Assembly: GCF_022512515.1 (NCBI RefSeq)
Contig: NZ_JAKWBK010000001.1
Span: 3,534,001 to 3,598,000, forward strand
DNA from: Paraniabella hibiscisoli
Lineage (GTDB): Bacteria > Bacteroidota > Bacteroidia > Chitinophagales > Chitinophagaceae
Direction: 5' to 3'
DNA length: 64,000 nt
The position numbers and the translations under genes are program-made. Of this stretch, positions 32,007 through 41,998 are shown one piece after another. The notes under the pieces were generated by a model, which did no database searches, had not been told where the DNA came from, and saw only the letters and a list, made by a program, of their open reading frames with translations. How positions within the stretch are numbered: the stretch's first letter is position 1; each line of letters opens with the position of its first letter.

Positions 32007-32081
32007 GGTGGTTGGTATAATAGGTGAGGAGTAATGATGCCTGATGATAAACTATCATACTCTTATAGATACTGTACGCTG

Positions 32082-32679
32082 CTATTTATTCTTCCTGCTG
32101 TTCAGCTCGTCTCTGATGGCGATAGCTCTCATGTAATCTTCGCTTTCCAAAACCTCGTTCAGCAGTTTATTAAGTTCCTCAACATTCATGTTTTTAAGAT
32201 CATTATCTGCGCTCTCGGCTACAGTTGCACTTATAGCTTCTGCATTTTCAGTTTCGGATGTCTGGTTTTTTTCATCCATAACAATGCCGGCATTACTTAA
32301 AATATTTTCGTAAGTATAGATGGGGCATCCAAAACGAACAGCCAATGCAATGGCATCAGAAGTACGGCTGTCAATTTCTATGGTATCGTGATCAGAGGAG
32401 CAAACCAACTTACTGAAGAAAATACCTTCCTGCAGATCGGAGATGATAATTTCGTGCAGGTCGATAGAGAATGCCGTCATGAAATTTTTCATCAGGTCAT
32501 GCGTTAAAGGCCGGCTTGGATTCATTTTTTCCAATGCCACGGCAATAGCCTGCGCTTCAAATCCGCCAATTACTATCGGCAACCGCGCAAACCATTTACT
32601 TCCCCTAAAACTACCGCATATGAATGCGTTTGAGTAATACTGTGAGAAAGCGCTACGACTTCTAATTCAATTTTTTCAT
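32082..32679 (-). CDS. Bifunctional nuclease domain (DUF151) protein with UVR motif
   Basis: About 199 aa. The DUF151 domain covers the N-terminal two thirds (LPIVIGGFEAQAIAVALEKM, SRTSDAIALAVRFGCPIY); the C-terminus carries a UvrB/UvrC-type helical motif (VEELNKLLNEVLESEDYMRA). Proteins of this type are annotated as bifunctional nucleases, mainly by homology. Two frame breaks in the first third, near 32672 (A-run) and 32583 (missing C); the corrected start is MKKIELEVVALSHSIT. Divergent from cmk, separated by 216 bases. Confidence 0.85.
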
Positions 32680-32895
32680 AAAAACAAGCCACGAAACTAA
32701 GGATTTTTAGCGTTAAAAAGAAGTCGTATAAAGGCTATGGGTTGTTTTTTATGAAACCCTAATATTTAACACGATCTTACTTTGAACGCTTTCTTATGCT
32801 CCCGTTATTAGCAAATACGTCACCGCCTGCTCAAATATTAGTTAAAAGAATAAGGATTTAAATTTTATCTTTATAGAAATATCGATAGCCTTTTA

Positions 32896-33579
32896 ATGAG
32901 TGACAAGAAAATCATAATAGCGATAGATGGAAAGTCGAGCTGTGGTAAAAGTACCATAGCTAAACAGCTGGCAAAAGAACTGAGTTATGTATATGTGGAC
33001 AGCGGGGCAATGTATAGAGCCATTACACTCTATTTCTTAAGGAACAATATCGATATTAATGATGCAACACAGATCAAAGAAGCGCTTGACGAAATAGAAT
33101 TGGATTTTCGGTTAAACGAACAAAGCTCACAGGTAGAAATGTTTTTGAACGATGAAAATGTGGAGTATCTGATCCGCGAAATGATCGTTGCTGAAAAAGT
33201 GAGCGAAGTAGCAGCACTGGGAGCGGTTAGGGATTTCGCAGTAAACCAGCAGCAGAAAATGGGACAACGAAAAGGCGTTATTATGGATGGCCGGGATATT
33301 GGAACCGTAGTCTTTCCTCATGCAGAGCTCAAGTTGTTCTTAACTGCCGATAATGCCGTGAGGGTAGAAAGGCGATTCAAGGAATTGTATCAGAAAAACC
33401 CCAATATAACTATAGAAGAAGTAGCACATAATATAGAAATGCGTGACTATATCGACGCTAACCGTGAAATAAGCCCTTTACGAAAAGCGAAAGATGCTAT
33501 CGAAATAAATAATACGCATCTCACACATGAGGAGCAGCTTGAAAAAGTACTGGAACTTGCTAACGGACTTTTGAAATAG
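32896..33579 (+). CDS. cmk: Cytidylate kinase
   Basis: Phosphorylates CMP and dCMP. 227 aa, frame intact. P-loop IAIDGKSSCGKSTIAKQL at the N-terminus, YVDSGAMYRAIT for CMP binding, and VIMDGRDIGTVVFPHAELK, the usual signature. Normal length for the family. Confidence 0.95.
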   Translation: MSDKKIIIAIDGKSSCGKSTIAKQLAKELSYVYVDSGAMYRAITLYFLRNNIDINDATQIKEALDEIELDFRLNEQSSQVEMFLNDENVEYLIREMIVAEKVSEVAALGAVRDFAVNQQQKMGQRKGVIMDGRDIGTVVFPHAELKLFLTADNAVRVERRFKELYQKNPNITIEEVAHNIEMRDYIDANREISPLRKAKDAIEINNTHLTHEEQLEKVLELANGLLK

Positions 33580-33636
33580 ATCAAGGGGCATAGTGCTGTT
33601 CAAAAATTCTAAACTTTAACGATTAAACCGGCATGT

Positions 33637-34744
33637 ATGAAAACCAGGAGAGCATTCTTGCAAAAAATAGGTATGGCTTCTGCGAGCATTCCTTTTTAAG
33701 TACTGACCTTTTCCATCTGAATTTTAACCAGGAGCTGAGGGAGGATGGCGTTGTATTACGGGTAGCCTTAATGGGACTAGGAGGTTATGCCAGCCGTGTA
33801 GCCGAATCTATACAGAATTGCCGTAGGGTAAAAATAACAGCCCTGGTAAGTGGTACCCCGAAAAGCTTCAAACCTGGGGCAAAAAATACAATATACCGGA
33901 AAGTAGTTGCTACAACTACCAGAATTTCGACAATATCCGATCAAATAAAGCAGTAGATGTGGTATATGTTATCACGCCTAATGCGCTGCATCATGATCAT
34001 GTTATACGGGCTGCTAAAGCCGGCAAGCATGTGATTTGTGAAAAACCGCTTGCCATAAGTGTGAAAGAGGGAAAGGAAATGCTGGATGCCTGTAATAAGG
34101 CTGGTGTAAAATTGCTGGTGGGCTATCGCATGCATTTTGAACCCACCACACTGGAAGTGATACGCATGCGTAACGCAGGAGAGTTTGGGAGTATAAAGTT
34201 CTTCCAGGGGCTTTGCGGTTTTAGAATTGGTGATCCTACCCAGTGGCGTCTGAATAGGGCATTGGCCGGTGGCGGATCACTTATGGATATTGGCATTTAT
34301 GCTTTAAATGGCAGCCGGTACATGGTGGGAGAAGAACCGATTTGGGTTACTGCGCAGGAAACCAAAACCGATCCGGTAAAGTTTAAAGAGGGTGTGGATG
34401 AAACCATACAGTTCCAATTAGGCTTTCAGAGCGGAGCCACAGCTTCCTGTCTTTCTACTTACAATATGAATCACCTGGATAAGTTTTTCCTGAACGGTGA
34501 TAAAGGCTTTGCAGAAATGCAGCCGTCTATAGGGTATGGTCCTATTAAGGCACGCACACATAAAGGTGCTGTTGATGCGCCTGTAGTTGTGCATCAAACG
34601 GTGCAGATGGATGAAATGGCCGACATTATACTGGATGGAAAAAAGCCTGTTGTAGCGTCAGATGGTGAGGAAGGACTAAAAGATCTTAAAATTATAGAAG
34701 CTATTTACAAGGCAGCAGCCAGCGGACAAAAAATAGCTTTATAG
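33637..34744 (+). CDS. Gfo/Idh/MocA oxidoreductase with twin-arginine signal
   Basis: NAD(P)-dependent oxidoreductase acting on a sugar or derivative, about 369 aa. The start is ATG 33637; MKTRRAFLQKIGMASASIPF is a Tat-type signal, so the folded enzyme should be exported to the periplasm. The Rossmann motif is VALMGLGGYASRVAE, then AGKHVICEKPLA and the C-terminal GDPTQWRLNRALAGGGSLMDIGIY of the glucose-fructose oxidoreductase group. Two frame breaks, near 33695 (T-run) and 33875 (missing G). The 3' end overlaps trmN6 by 6 bases, convergently. Confidence 0.85.
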
Positions 34745-35455
34745 ATAGAGGTAATAATCTCTAAGGAGACGTGTGAAAGCCTGGCTGTAAGTACCGGCTT
34801 CCTTAATTTTTATTTTGTTTTCAGCAGTTGTAGTTGCGTTAAAAGAACCGCTGATCAGTACCCTGAATGCATCATGGTTTTCTGTCTGATGCACGGTTAC
34901 CATTTCATTGATAAAGAGACTGCTTGTGGTAATCAGCTGTAGCAATTCTGTCAGTCGTTTATAGGGTAATAAAAGATAGAAATTCCCACCAGGAGTAAGC
35001 TGACGGGCAATGAGCTGTAACAGCTCCGGCAGCTTTAATCCTTCATCGTGATGTGCAATATTTTTGCCCTCCACTAAACCTTTCAGGTCATTTTCGTAAA
35101 AGGGTGGATTGCTGATAATAACATCATATTTTTTATCGTAAGGAAACCGTAGTGCGTCAGCGTGGTAGATCGTAACCTGGCTGGCAAAAGGACTATTGGC
35201 TATATTATTAAGACTTTGCAGGTAGTCTGTCTTTTGAATTTCAATACTTTCAACAGACGCCCTTGTTTGTTGAGCGATCATTAAACTTAATAACCCACTA
35301 CCGCTGCCTATATCTAATACGCTTTTGCCGTCATCAAGATTGGTTAAATGGTCAGCCACCCAGGCCCCAAACAGGCAGGAGTCGGTGGTAACCTTCATAC
35401 TGCATTGGTCATGGTGGATCGTAAATTGCTTAAACCTGAAATATGGATTGGGCAA
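34739..35455 (-). CDS. tRNA1(Val) (adenine(37)-N6)-methyltransferase, TrmN6/YfiC-like
   Basis: SAM-dependent N6-adenine methyltransferase for tRNA. 238 aa. SAM motif I is VLDIGSGSGLLSLMIAQ and the catalytic motif is IISNPPFYENDL (NPPF), with MKVTTDSCLFGAW upstream as in YfiC. Frame intact. It converges with the oxidoreductase gene. Confidence 0.87.
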   Translation of the reverse strand: MPNPYFRFKQFTIHHDQCSMKVTTDSCLFGAWVADHLTNLDDGKSVLDIGSGSGLLSLMIAQQTRASVESIEIQKTDYLQSLNNIANSPFASQVTIYHADALRFPYDKKYDVIISNPPFYENDLKGLVEGKNIAHHDEGLKLPELLQLIARQLTPGGNFYLLLPYKRLTELLQLITTSSLFINEMVTVHQTENHDAFRVLISGSFNATTTAENKIKIKEAGTYSQAFTRLLRDYYLYL

Positions 35456-35460
35456 GGGAT

Positions 35461-35518
35461 GAGGAGGGTGTGGCGAATGATGAATGGTGAGTTATGAATG
35501 ATGAGTAATGAGCGGATA
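35461..35518. repeat. Low-complexity intergenic tract
   Basis: Degenerate GAATGATGAATGGTGA-type words between trmN6 and tsaD, related in composition to the tandem repeat at 3232-3306. Confidence 0.55.
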
Positions 35519-35524
35519 TTAGTA

Positions 35525-36565
35525 CTACTGGAATCCGCGGGCTGCAGGTTGTGCTGTTAATGAAGCAAAATCTCCTGCCAGTAACTTATAATAGGCTGTA
35601 ATGGCAATCATCCCCGCATTGTCGGTGCAATATTGAAACTCGGGAATAAACACATTCCAGCCGTTCTTTTCACCCATCTCGGTGAAAGCTGCTCGAAGTC
35701 CGCTGTTGGCCGATACACCGCCTGCAATACAAATATCTTTTATGCCCAGCTCCCTGGCTGCCTTACTGAACTTATTCAGTAAAATGGTAATGATCCTTTT
35801 TTGAATAGAAGCACAAATATCTGCCAGGTTATTATCTATAAATTGCTTTTTATCTTCTTCAGAGGCTGCAAACTCCTGTTTGTACACCTGGCTTTTACCC
35901 GCATTCATCAGGAAATATAGTATGGCCGTTTTAAGGCCGCTAAAGCTAAAATTATATTCCGGGATTTTAGGCTCAGGAAACTGGAAGCGATCAGCATTCC
36001 CTTCTTTGGCATATTTATCAATCAATGGGCCGCCCGGGTAGGGAAGGCCTAGCAATTTAGCTGATTTGTCAAAAGCTTCACCTGCAGCATCGTCAATAGT
36101 TTCGCCAATCACCTCCATCTCTACCGCACTTTTGCAAAGTACGATCTGGGTATGACCACCACTAACTGTGAGACATAAAAAAGGGAACGAAGGTTTTTTA
36201 TCCGGTATCAGGTTAGCCAATACATGGGCCTGCATGTGGTTTACGGTAATTAAAGGTTTGTTCAGCGATAACGCCAGCGATTTTGCAAACTCTGCTCCAA
36301 CAAGCAGTGAACCAATAAGGCCCGGCGCCTGGGTGAATGCAAAAGCATCTACTTCTGATAATGTTTTGCCGGCTTTATTCAAAGCAACATCTACTACCGG
36401 CACTATGTTTTGTAAATGAGCCCTCGAAGCCAGTTCGGGAATAACACCGCCATATTGGGCATGTACTGCCTGCGTGGCAATATTGTTGGATAATATTTGT
36501 CCGTCTTCACAAATGGCTGCGGAGGTTTCATCACAGCTCGATTCTATAGCTAGAATTATAGGCAT
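35525..36565 (-). CDS. tsaD: tRNA N6-adenosine threonylcarbamoyltransferase
   Basis: Transfers threonylcarbamoyl to A37 of ANN-decoding tRNAs, with TsaB and TsaE. 346 aa from ATG 36565; a TTG two codons upstream is less likely. Diagnostic segments: ILAIESSCDETSAAI, the metal ligands in VNHMQAHV, LTVSGGHTQIV and the C-terminal YCTDNAGMIA. Frame intact, normal length. Confidence 0.95.
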   Translation of the reverse strand: MPIILAIESSCDETSAAICEDGQILSNNIATQAVHAQYGGVIPELASRAHLQNIVPVVDVALNKAGKTLSEVDAFAFTQAPGLIGSLLVGAEFAKSLALSLNKPLITVNHMQAHVLANLIPDKKPSFPFLCLTVSGGHTQIVLCKSAVEMEVIGETIDDAAGEAFDKSAKLLGLPYPGGPLIDKYAKEGNADRFQFPEPKIPEYNFSFSGLKTAILYFLMNAGKSQVYKQEFAASEEDKKQFIDNNLADICASIQKRIITILLNKFSKAARELGIKDICIAGGVSANSGLRAAFTEMGEKNGWNVFIPEFQYCTDNAGMIAITAYYKLLAGDFASLTAQPAARGFQ

Positions 36566-36669
36566 GTGCAAAAGTAAGGTTTGTGTGGTTTAGTTGACTA
36601 GTTGAAAAGTTGATTAAGGTAAAGCAAAAAGTGCCGTTTCAGACACCTTGTTAACTAATCAGCTAAATA

Positions 36670-37875
36670 CTAGCTCCTGATGGCTACTACCGGGTCCATC
36701 TTGGCTGCCTGCATTGCGGGAATAATTCCGGCGACAATGCCTACCAGAACACAGATGAAAAAGGTCCAGGCCATATTGGTGACAGAAACATAAATAGGAA
36801 ATTCGAGCACTTTTGTAAGAATAAACGCCAGTATTACTACTAATGCGAGACCTATAATGCCACCGATAATACAAAGAAATGCCGCTTCGAGCAGAAATTC
36901 TGTGAGAATAATATGGCGCTTGGCACCGATAGCTTTTTTAATCCTATCTGTGGTGTGCGTTCTTTAACCGTTACAAACATAATATTGGCTACACCGAACA
37001 GGCCTACAATCAGGCTGATGCCACCAATTATAGCACCACCGATATTAAGTCCCACAAAAGCTGCTTCTACTTCCTTACTGATATCGTTCAGGTCATTCAA
37101 AGCAAAGTCAGATTCTTTGGTAGGACTTAAGCGGTGAATGCTTCGCATTACGCCTTCCAGCTCGTCTTTTAAAATAGAACTGGTAATAATATGCTCGTAA
37201 CCTTTTACCATTATTTTGGGGTCAGAAAATCTTTCGAGATAGATCGTCTTTGCGAATGCATAGGGTATAATAATGCTTTTATCGTAGTCCCAACCGCCTG
37301 TTAATTGCTTTCCTTGTTTTTTAATAACACCTATTACCTTTACTAGTCTTCCCTTTAGCTTAATATCTTTATTAATGGCAGCCTCTGGCAGGGTAAAGAG
37401 TTTCGTGGCCACCTCATCTCCAATTACAGCTACATTAGTTCCATAATTAAATTCGGCATCAGAAATATACCGGCCATGGGCAAACGTGAGTTTTTGAATC
37501 TGGTTGTATTCTTCACTGGCGCCGTAAACTTTAACGCCGCTCAAAATGGAACCGCTGAACTCGATATTGTCGGAAACATCATAAAAAAAGCAGCATATTG
37601 GGTACTGGGAGAACGCTCTTTGATCTGTTTGAGTTCGTGGTGTTTGGGGTAGGGGCGGTTTACAAATTTCCACCAGGGATAATCGGGGCCTCCGCTCCAA
37701 ACCCATTTATCGATGAAAATGATATTATCACCCATCGATTTTATTTCGTTCTGTATATTGCGCTGAAGGCTGTTTACAGTTGCCAACACACCAATAATGC
37801 AGAAGATGCCAATGGTTACGCCAAACAAACTTAAAAAGTCCGTAGCTTGTTTTTCAACAGCTCCTGTAAAGCCAT
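36670..37875 (-). CDS. MacB-like ABC transporter permease (FtsX fold)
   Basis: About 402 aa. One N-terminal helix (FGVTIGIFCIIGVLATV), a large periplasmic domain, then three C-terminal helices ending PAMQAAKMDPVVAIRS, the typical MacB/LolC-type ending. MALQELLKNKLRTF is the usual cytoplasmic start. Three frame breaks, near 37835 (T-run), 37585 and 36935 (A-run). No ATPase gene is adjacent; the nearest ATPases in the window belong to other systems. Role likely lipoprotein, peptide or drug efflux with an outer-membrane partner. Confidence 0.85.
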
Positions 37876-37971
37876 TTTAAAACTATTGCCTATTATTTCT
37901 AATGTTGAACGTATAGCGTTATACTATTTAACAGGCAATTTAATATTTAATATCGGGAAAAGGAACGCTGT

Positions 37972-39692
37972 TTACTCAAACAGCTCATATTTTGTTTTGG
38001 GACGTCTTGTTTCTAACCATTGAAAACCTTCCAGCCTTGCTTCAGTAGGTTTTTTTTCTTTGATGGGGTAGAGCGTCGATTTTACATTAGAAATATCAGC
38101 TACTTTATATAGTTGCTTATCTGCAAAATGAAAAAGCATCAAGTCCGATTCCACATATTGTACACCTATAAAAGCACTGTCACTATCCTGCAAAAAATAA
38201 ATTCTTTTTGGGGACCCCTTTGCTCTTACAGAATCGATATTGCCATCTGAGAAAAAAGCATCTATCCGGGTAGATTGTATCTGGTTGTAGGCCCGGGTAT
38301 TGCCTCCCAGGTAATTTACCATAAATCCATTTTTGTAGGCTTCCATCCATTTGGGTTGCTTATTCTTGGTGTGCATCAAAATGGTATCACCGGTGATCTG
38401 GCTCTTTTCCCCATACTACAGGGTTTTGGTAAAGACGAAAGGTGGAATCTCTAAAGGAGTAAAATAAGCTGTCCGAAACGGCCTGCATGGAGTCCGAATA
38501 GATCCTTACATTATGAAAAGCCTCGAAATACCGGTCTGTACTATCATTAGAAGCTTTTAGATTTTTCTGAAATGTCTGGGAAATAACCTTTGCATCTTTT
38601 TTATCCGTTACTACTATGCTGTCGCCAATAATAACGCTGTCGGTACGGCTTACGCTATCTATAACCGGTGGTAAGGTAACGGTCTCGAACAGGTCAGAAA
38701 GTTTGGCGCTGAACAAGGTGTCTGCAGCTACGTAAATGGAATCATTATCCTGTTTAATGATCATCACAGGTTTTTGGGTTGCCAGTATAGCATCGTTGAG
38801 CCTGTTCTGAAAAATGGTATTGGCTATGATAATGGTACCTCTTACTGAATCTACGGCGATAGCATTGCCTTCTGCTCTCGCTATATTATCATCCAGGTAT
38901 ACTTTGTCCGCATTCAGGGTAGACTTATTGTCGTCGTTGATAAAAGGTCGCTGGCCAAACTCTGCCTGCCCGGTTTTGAGGTTATAAAAGCCTTCTTTAG
39001 TATCGATGCTTCTTCTTGCACTGTCTTTTATATGAGTCATCGATATAAAAGTAGCTATCTGCGAAACGGTGTTATATTGTAAAGAATCGGCGGTTATTTT
39101 GTAAGCGGGGTCGTTTACAATTACATTTTTCTTAAAGAATACATCTTTTACATCAGCGTAATATTCTCCCTCCTTGCTGGTAATAACTGTTTTTTTATTA
39201 ACCACTTTACCACCTTGCTTATAAATACCCGTATTGGTAATCATATTATAAACCAGGCTGGGCGTAGTAAGTGTTGCCTGTCCATCTGTAAGCCGCACAT
39301 TGCCATCAAGATTGGCTACCTGTGGAGTGCCGAAATACTTCAGGTGATCGGAATAAATATTAGTGGTGTCAGCATCATTGATATGAACATGTCCCCAGGC
39401 CTCGAAAGTATTTTGCCTGTCATTTTTAATAGCTTTATCAGCCTTAAAAATTGTTTTACCCTGCTGTAGTATCACGTCGCCTTCCAGTACGGTAAGGCTG
39501 TTGGTATCCGATTCCTTTTTAAGGGAAAGGGTATTAGCATTTAGTATTTTTATCGTGTCTTTAAGAACTAATTTCTCTGCATTGTTAGCATGTTTGGTAA
39601 TGGAGCTTGTAGTGCTATAGGCAACGAAACATCCCAGCACCAGCAGTGCAACGGGGAAAAAAATGGAGCGATTTTGAAGTTTTTGTTATCAC
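37972..39692 (-). CDS. OstA/LptA-like organic solvent tolerance protein
   Basis: About 572 aa beta-jellyroll protein with repeated OstA-type strands (LTVLEGDVILQQGKTIFKAD, FEAWGHVHINDADTTNIYSD), predicted to form a periplasmic bridge for LPS transport. An N-terminal hydrophobic segment (PVALLVLGCFVAYS) follows a probable GTG start at 39692. Two frame breaks are extra bases: a T-run near 39660 and an A-run near 38395. The position next to mlaD-like and amidase genes, with lptD-like divergently beyond, fits an outer-membrane assembly group. Confidence 0.8.
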
Positions 39693-39723
39693 CTGGGTAC
39701 TGAATCTTTTATTGCAGGAGCAG

Positions 39724-40671
39724 TTAATTCACCTGCTTTATTTTTTTGCCGAACACTGATATATTTACGTAGCGCTTGGGATGTACCCTCAGGTCATCCA
39801 GCAATATTTCTGCACTCAGTAATACATCGTTCATTTTATTATACAATTGCCTGTCACTGGTTAAAGCACCCAGGCTTCCGTTTGGACTGGTAATATTGTT
39901 GATAGCAGCATGCAGATCTGAGATGGTTAAATTTAAGCTATCCACTGTTTTTTGAAACTGTAATTGTTTTAGGTTACCGGTAAACGTATTGGCGTTAACT
40001 AAAATGCCTTCGATGGCTTCATTTTGATTCTTCAAATTGCCGGTAATAGCGCTAACATTATCCAATGTGGCTGCCAAAGGCTTATTAACGCCGTTTAGCA
40101 ACGCATTTAAGGAGGCGGTAGAATAATTTAAGTTGGCGATGGCATTCTGAACATCGCGTTGTGTATTGGCATTTAAGATCTGGTTGAAATTGGATAACAA
40201 CAAGGTAACCGAATCAGCCACCGTTTTTATCTTTGTCATCAACGGTTTTGCCTCTGAAGAAAGGTTGCCTAAAAGACCGGCTTCTTCTTTTGTTGCTATC
40301 CTGTTTCCGTCAGCGATTAAAGTGGTAGAACTACCTCTTTCAATAACAATATTGGAAGAGCCTAACAGGCTTCCCTCGATATAAGCGACCGAATTGGAAG
40401 GTATATGCACATCTTCTGTGATACTCAATACTACCTTTACGGCAGTAACATTCTCATCAGCAGGCTCCATAGAATAAACAGTACCTACCGTGAGGCCGTT
40501 TATTTTAACGAAATTTGATTTCTCCAATCCGCCTACCGATTTGAAAATGGCATAAATTTTAGGTGTGCGGTTAAAAATATCTTTGGCTTTTAAGAACCTG
40601 AAACCAATAATTAATAAAGCTATAGACACAAGTGCCAGTACACCTACTTTTACTTCATTTGAAATTTTCAT
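39724..40671 (-). CDS. MlaD family (MCE domain) lipid transport protein
   Basis: 315 aa, frame intact. N-terminal anchor KVGVLALVSIALLIIGFRFL, then the MCE domain (VGGLEKSNFVKINGLTVGTV, ..LLGSSNIVIERG) and a C-terminal helical tail. Such proteins form hexamers that shuttle phospholipids between membranes. Starts 31 bases before the OstA-like gene, same strand. Confidence 0.88.
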   Translation of the reverse strand: MKISNEVKVGVLALVSIALLIIGFRFLKAKDIFNRTPKIYAIFKSVGGLEKSNFVKINGLTVGTVYSMEPADENVTAVKVVLSITEDVHIPSNSVAYIEGSLLGSSNIVIERGSSTTLIADGNRIATKEEAGLLGNLSSEAKPLMTKIKTVADSVTLLLSNFNQILNANTQRDVQNAIANLNYSTASLNALLNGVNKPLAATLDNVSAITGNLKNQNEAIEGILVNANTFTGNLKQLQFQKTVDSLNLTISDLHAAINNITSPNGSLGALTSDRQLYNKMNDVLLSAEILLDDLRVHPKRYVNISVFGKKIKQVN

Positions 40672-40834
40672 TGTACAAATTTACTTTAGGTTTAAACGCC
40701 GGGTAGCGTGCGACATATTTCTGATAGTCAAATTAATAAGTATTACAATATCTGCCTAAGACAAATTATATGCCTGATTTTCTTTTAATCAGTTATTGGT
40801 TAATCATTTGGCAAAGTAGCTTAAATAAGTTGGT

Positions 40835-41776
40835 TTAACCATATTTTTCAAGATAAACCTTTACAGCATTAACAATATCTTTAACAATAGTGTTTTGTCC
40901 CTCTTCGCTCATCAGGTAAGCCTGGTCTTCGTTGTTACTGATAAATCCCATCTCTACAAGGATGCTGGGCATACCTGTAGCCTGTAACACCCAGATGCCC
41001 TTATGATTACGTTGTTGTACGCCGCGGCTGTTTCGTCCACTGGATATAAACTCTTTCTCCACCAGTGTAGCGAGGGCATAACTTTTACGAAAATAATGCT
41101 GTGCATAGATCAGCATACGGGCTTTTTCGGCCGGATCATTCAGATCGGGTAATTTTAAGCTGTCCGCATCCTGGTCTTCACCTTCCTCGTTATAATAATC
41201 TTCGTCATCATCGGGTACATTATTTTTTAAGGAGGAAAGCTTCTGATCGTTTTTGTTTACCGCCCAGATGTAGGTTTCAGTTCCTTTGGCTTTGTTTTCA
41301 ACCCATACATCCTGGTAGCTGTTCACATAGTAGGTTTGTTTTACTTTCTTTTTGCCCTTTTTACCATGCGGGTGCGGGCTTCTCTGCCTACTACCTTTTT
41401 GGTATACCAGCCCCCGGTTTTCTACCTGCTGCATTACAATGCAGAGAAATGAAAAGGTCTCCATGATTTTCGTTGGCAAATTGCGCCCGGTACCTGTTAG
41501 CCGCATTGGCGTTCGTATTCCCTCCAGGAAGGGGAAAGCTGGCTCTGGTTTCAAGGGTTTTGATCGATGGAAAGGTTTCTCTTAGCGCCCTGGCCAGTTT
41601 TAATCCTACGGCGAGTGTAATGGTCGCTTCATTGGTTTCGGTGCCTCTTGCTCCAACATCGGGGCCTCCGTGGCGGCATCAACAACTATTGTTTTAACGG
41701 ATGAAGTGTTTTGCTGAGCTTGCGCTATACCTAAACAATTAAGAATGCAACCAGCAAGAAATAAGAATCGGATCAT
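40835..41776 (-). CDS. N-acetylmuramoyl-L-alanine amidase (Amidase_3)
   Basis: Zinc enzyme that cuts the peptide from peptidoglycan. About 314 aa with signal peptide (MIRFLFLAGCILNCLGIAQA). Zinc and catalytic motifs: VVDAGHGGPDVGARG, ANENHGDLFISLHCNAAG and the C-terminal LVEMGFISN with the catalytic Glu. Between the last two lies an insert of about 100 residues, first Lys-rich, then acidic (DDDEDYYNEEGEDQD). Three missing bases (near 41675, 41400 and 41365) break the frame. Divergent from the LptD gene. Confidence 0.88.
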
Positions 41777-41998
41777 TAATTTATAGAATAAAATTTTTAG
41801 GTTATTTTTCTTGTAGAAAAGCCCCTGGATTTTATATGTATGTTAACTATTGAGTTCGCTTTGTTGCATTTACATACGGGCGCAGAACATATTTTTTGTT
41901 AAAAATCGATATATGTACCACTATGCACCATTTTTCATTCGAACGCATGAAATTAGAATGAAAAATTTACTGTACGTTTGCGAACTTTGAGAGAACCA
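41777..41998. promoter_or_regulatory. Divergent promoter region, with -7 box TACGTTTG
   Basis: 222 bases between the amidase and LptD genes. TACGTTTG at 41973-41980 (plus strand) fits TAnnTTTG and would start transcription about 12 bases before the LptD ATG. No clear -33 element. Confidence 0.45.

Noticed and set aside
36659-36874. Small Tyr/Cys-rich protein on the minus strand
   Set aside because: It is a shifted frame of the MacB-like permease C-terminus; the correct frame gives membrane helices and a family ending.
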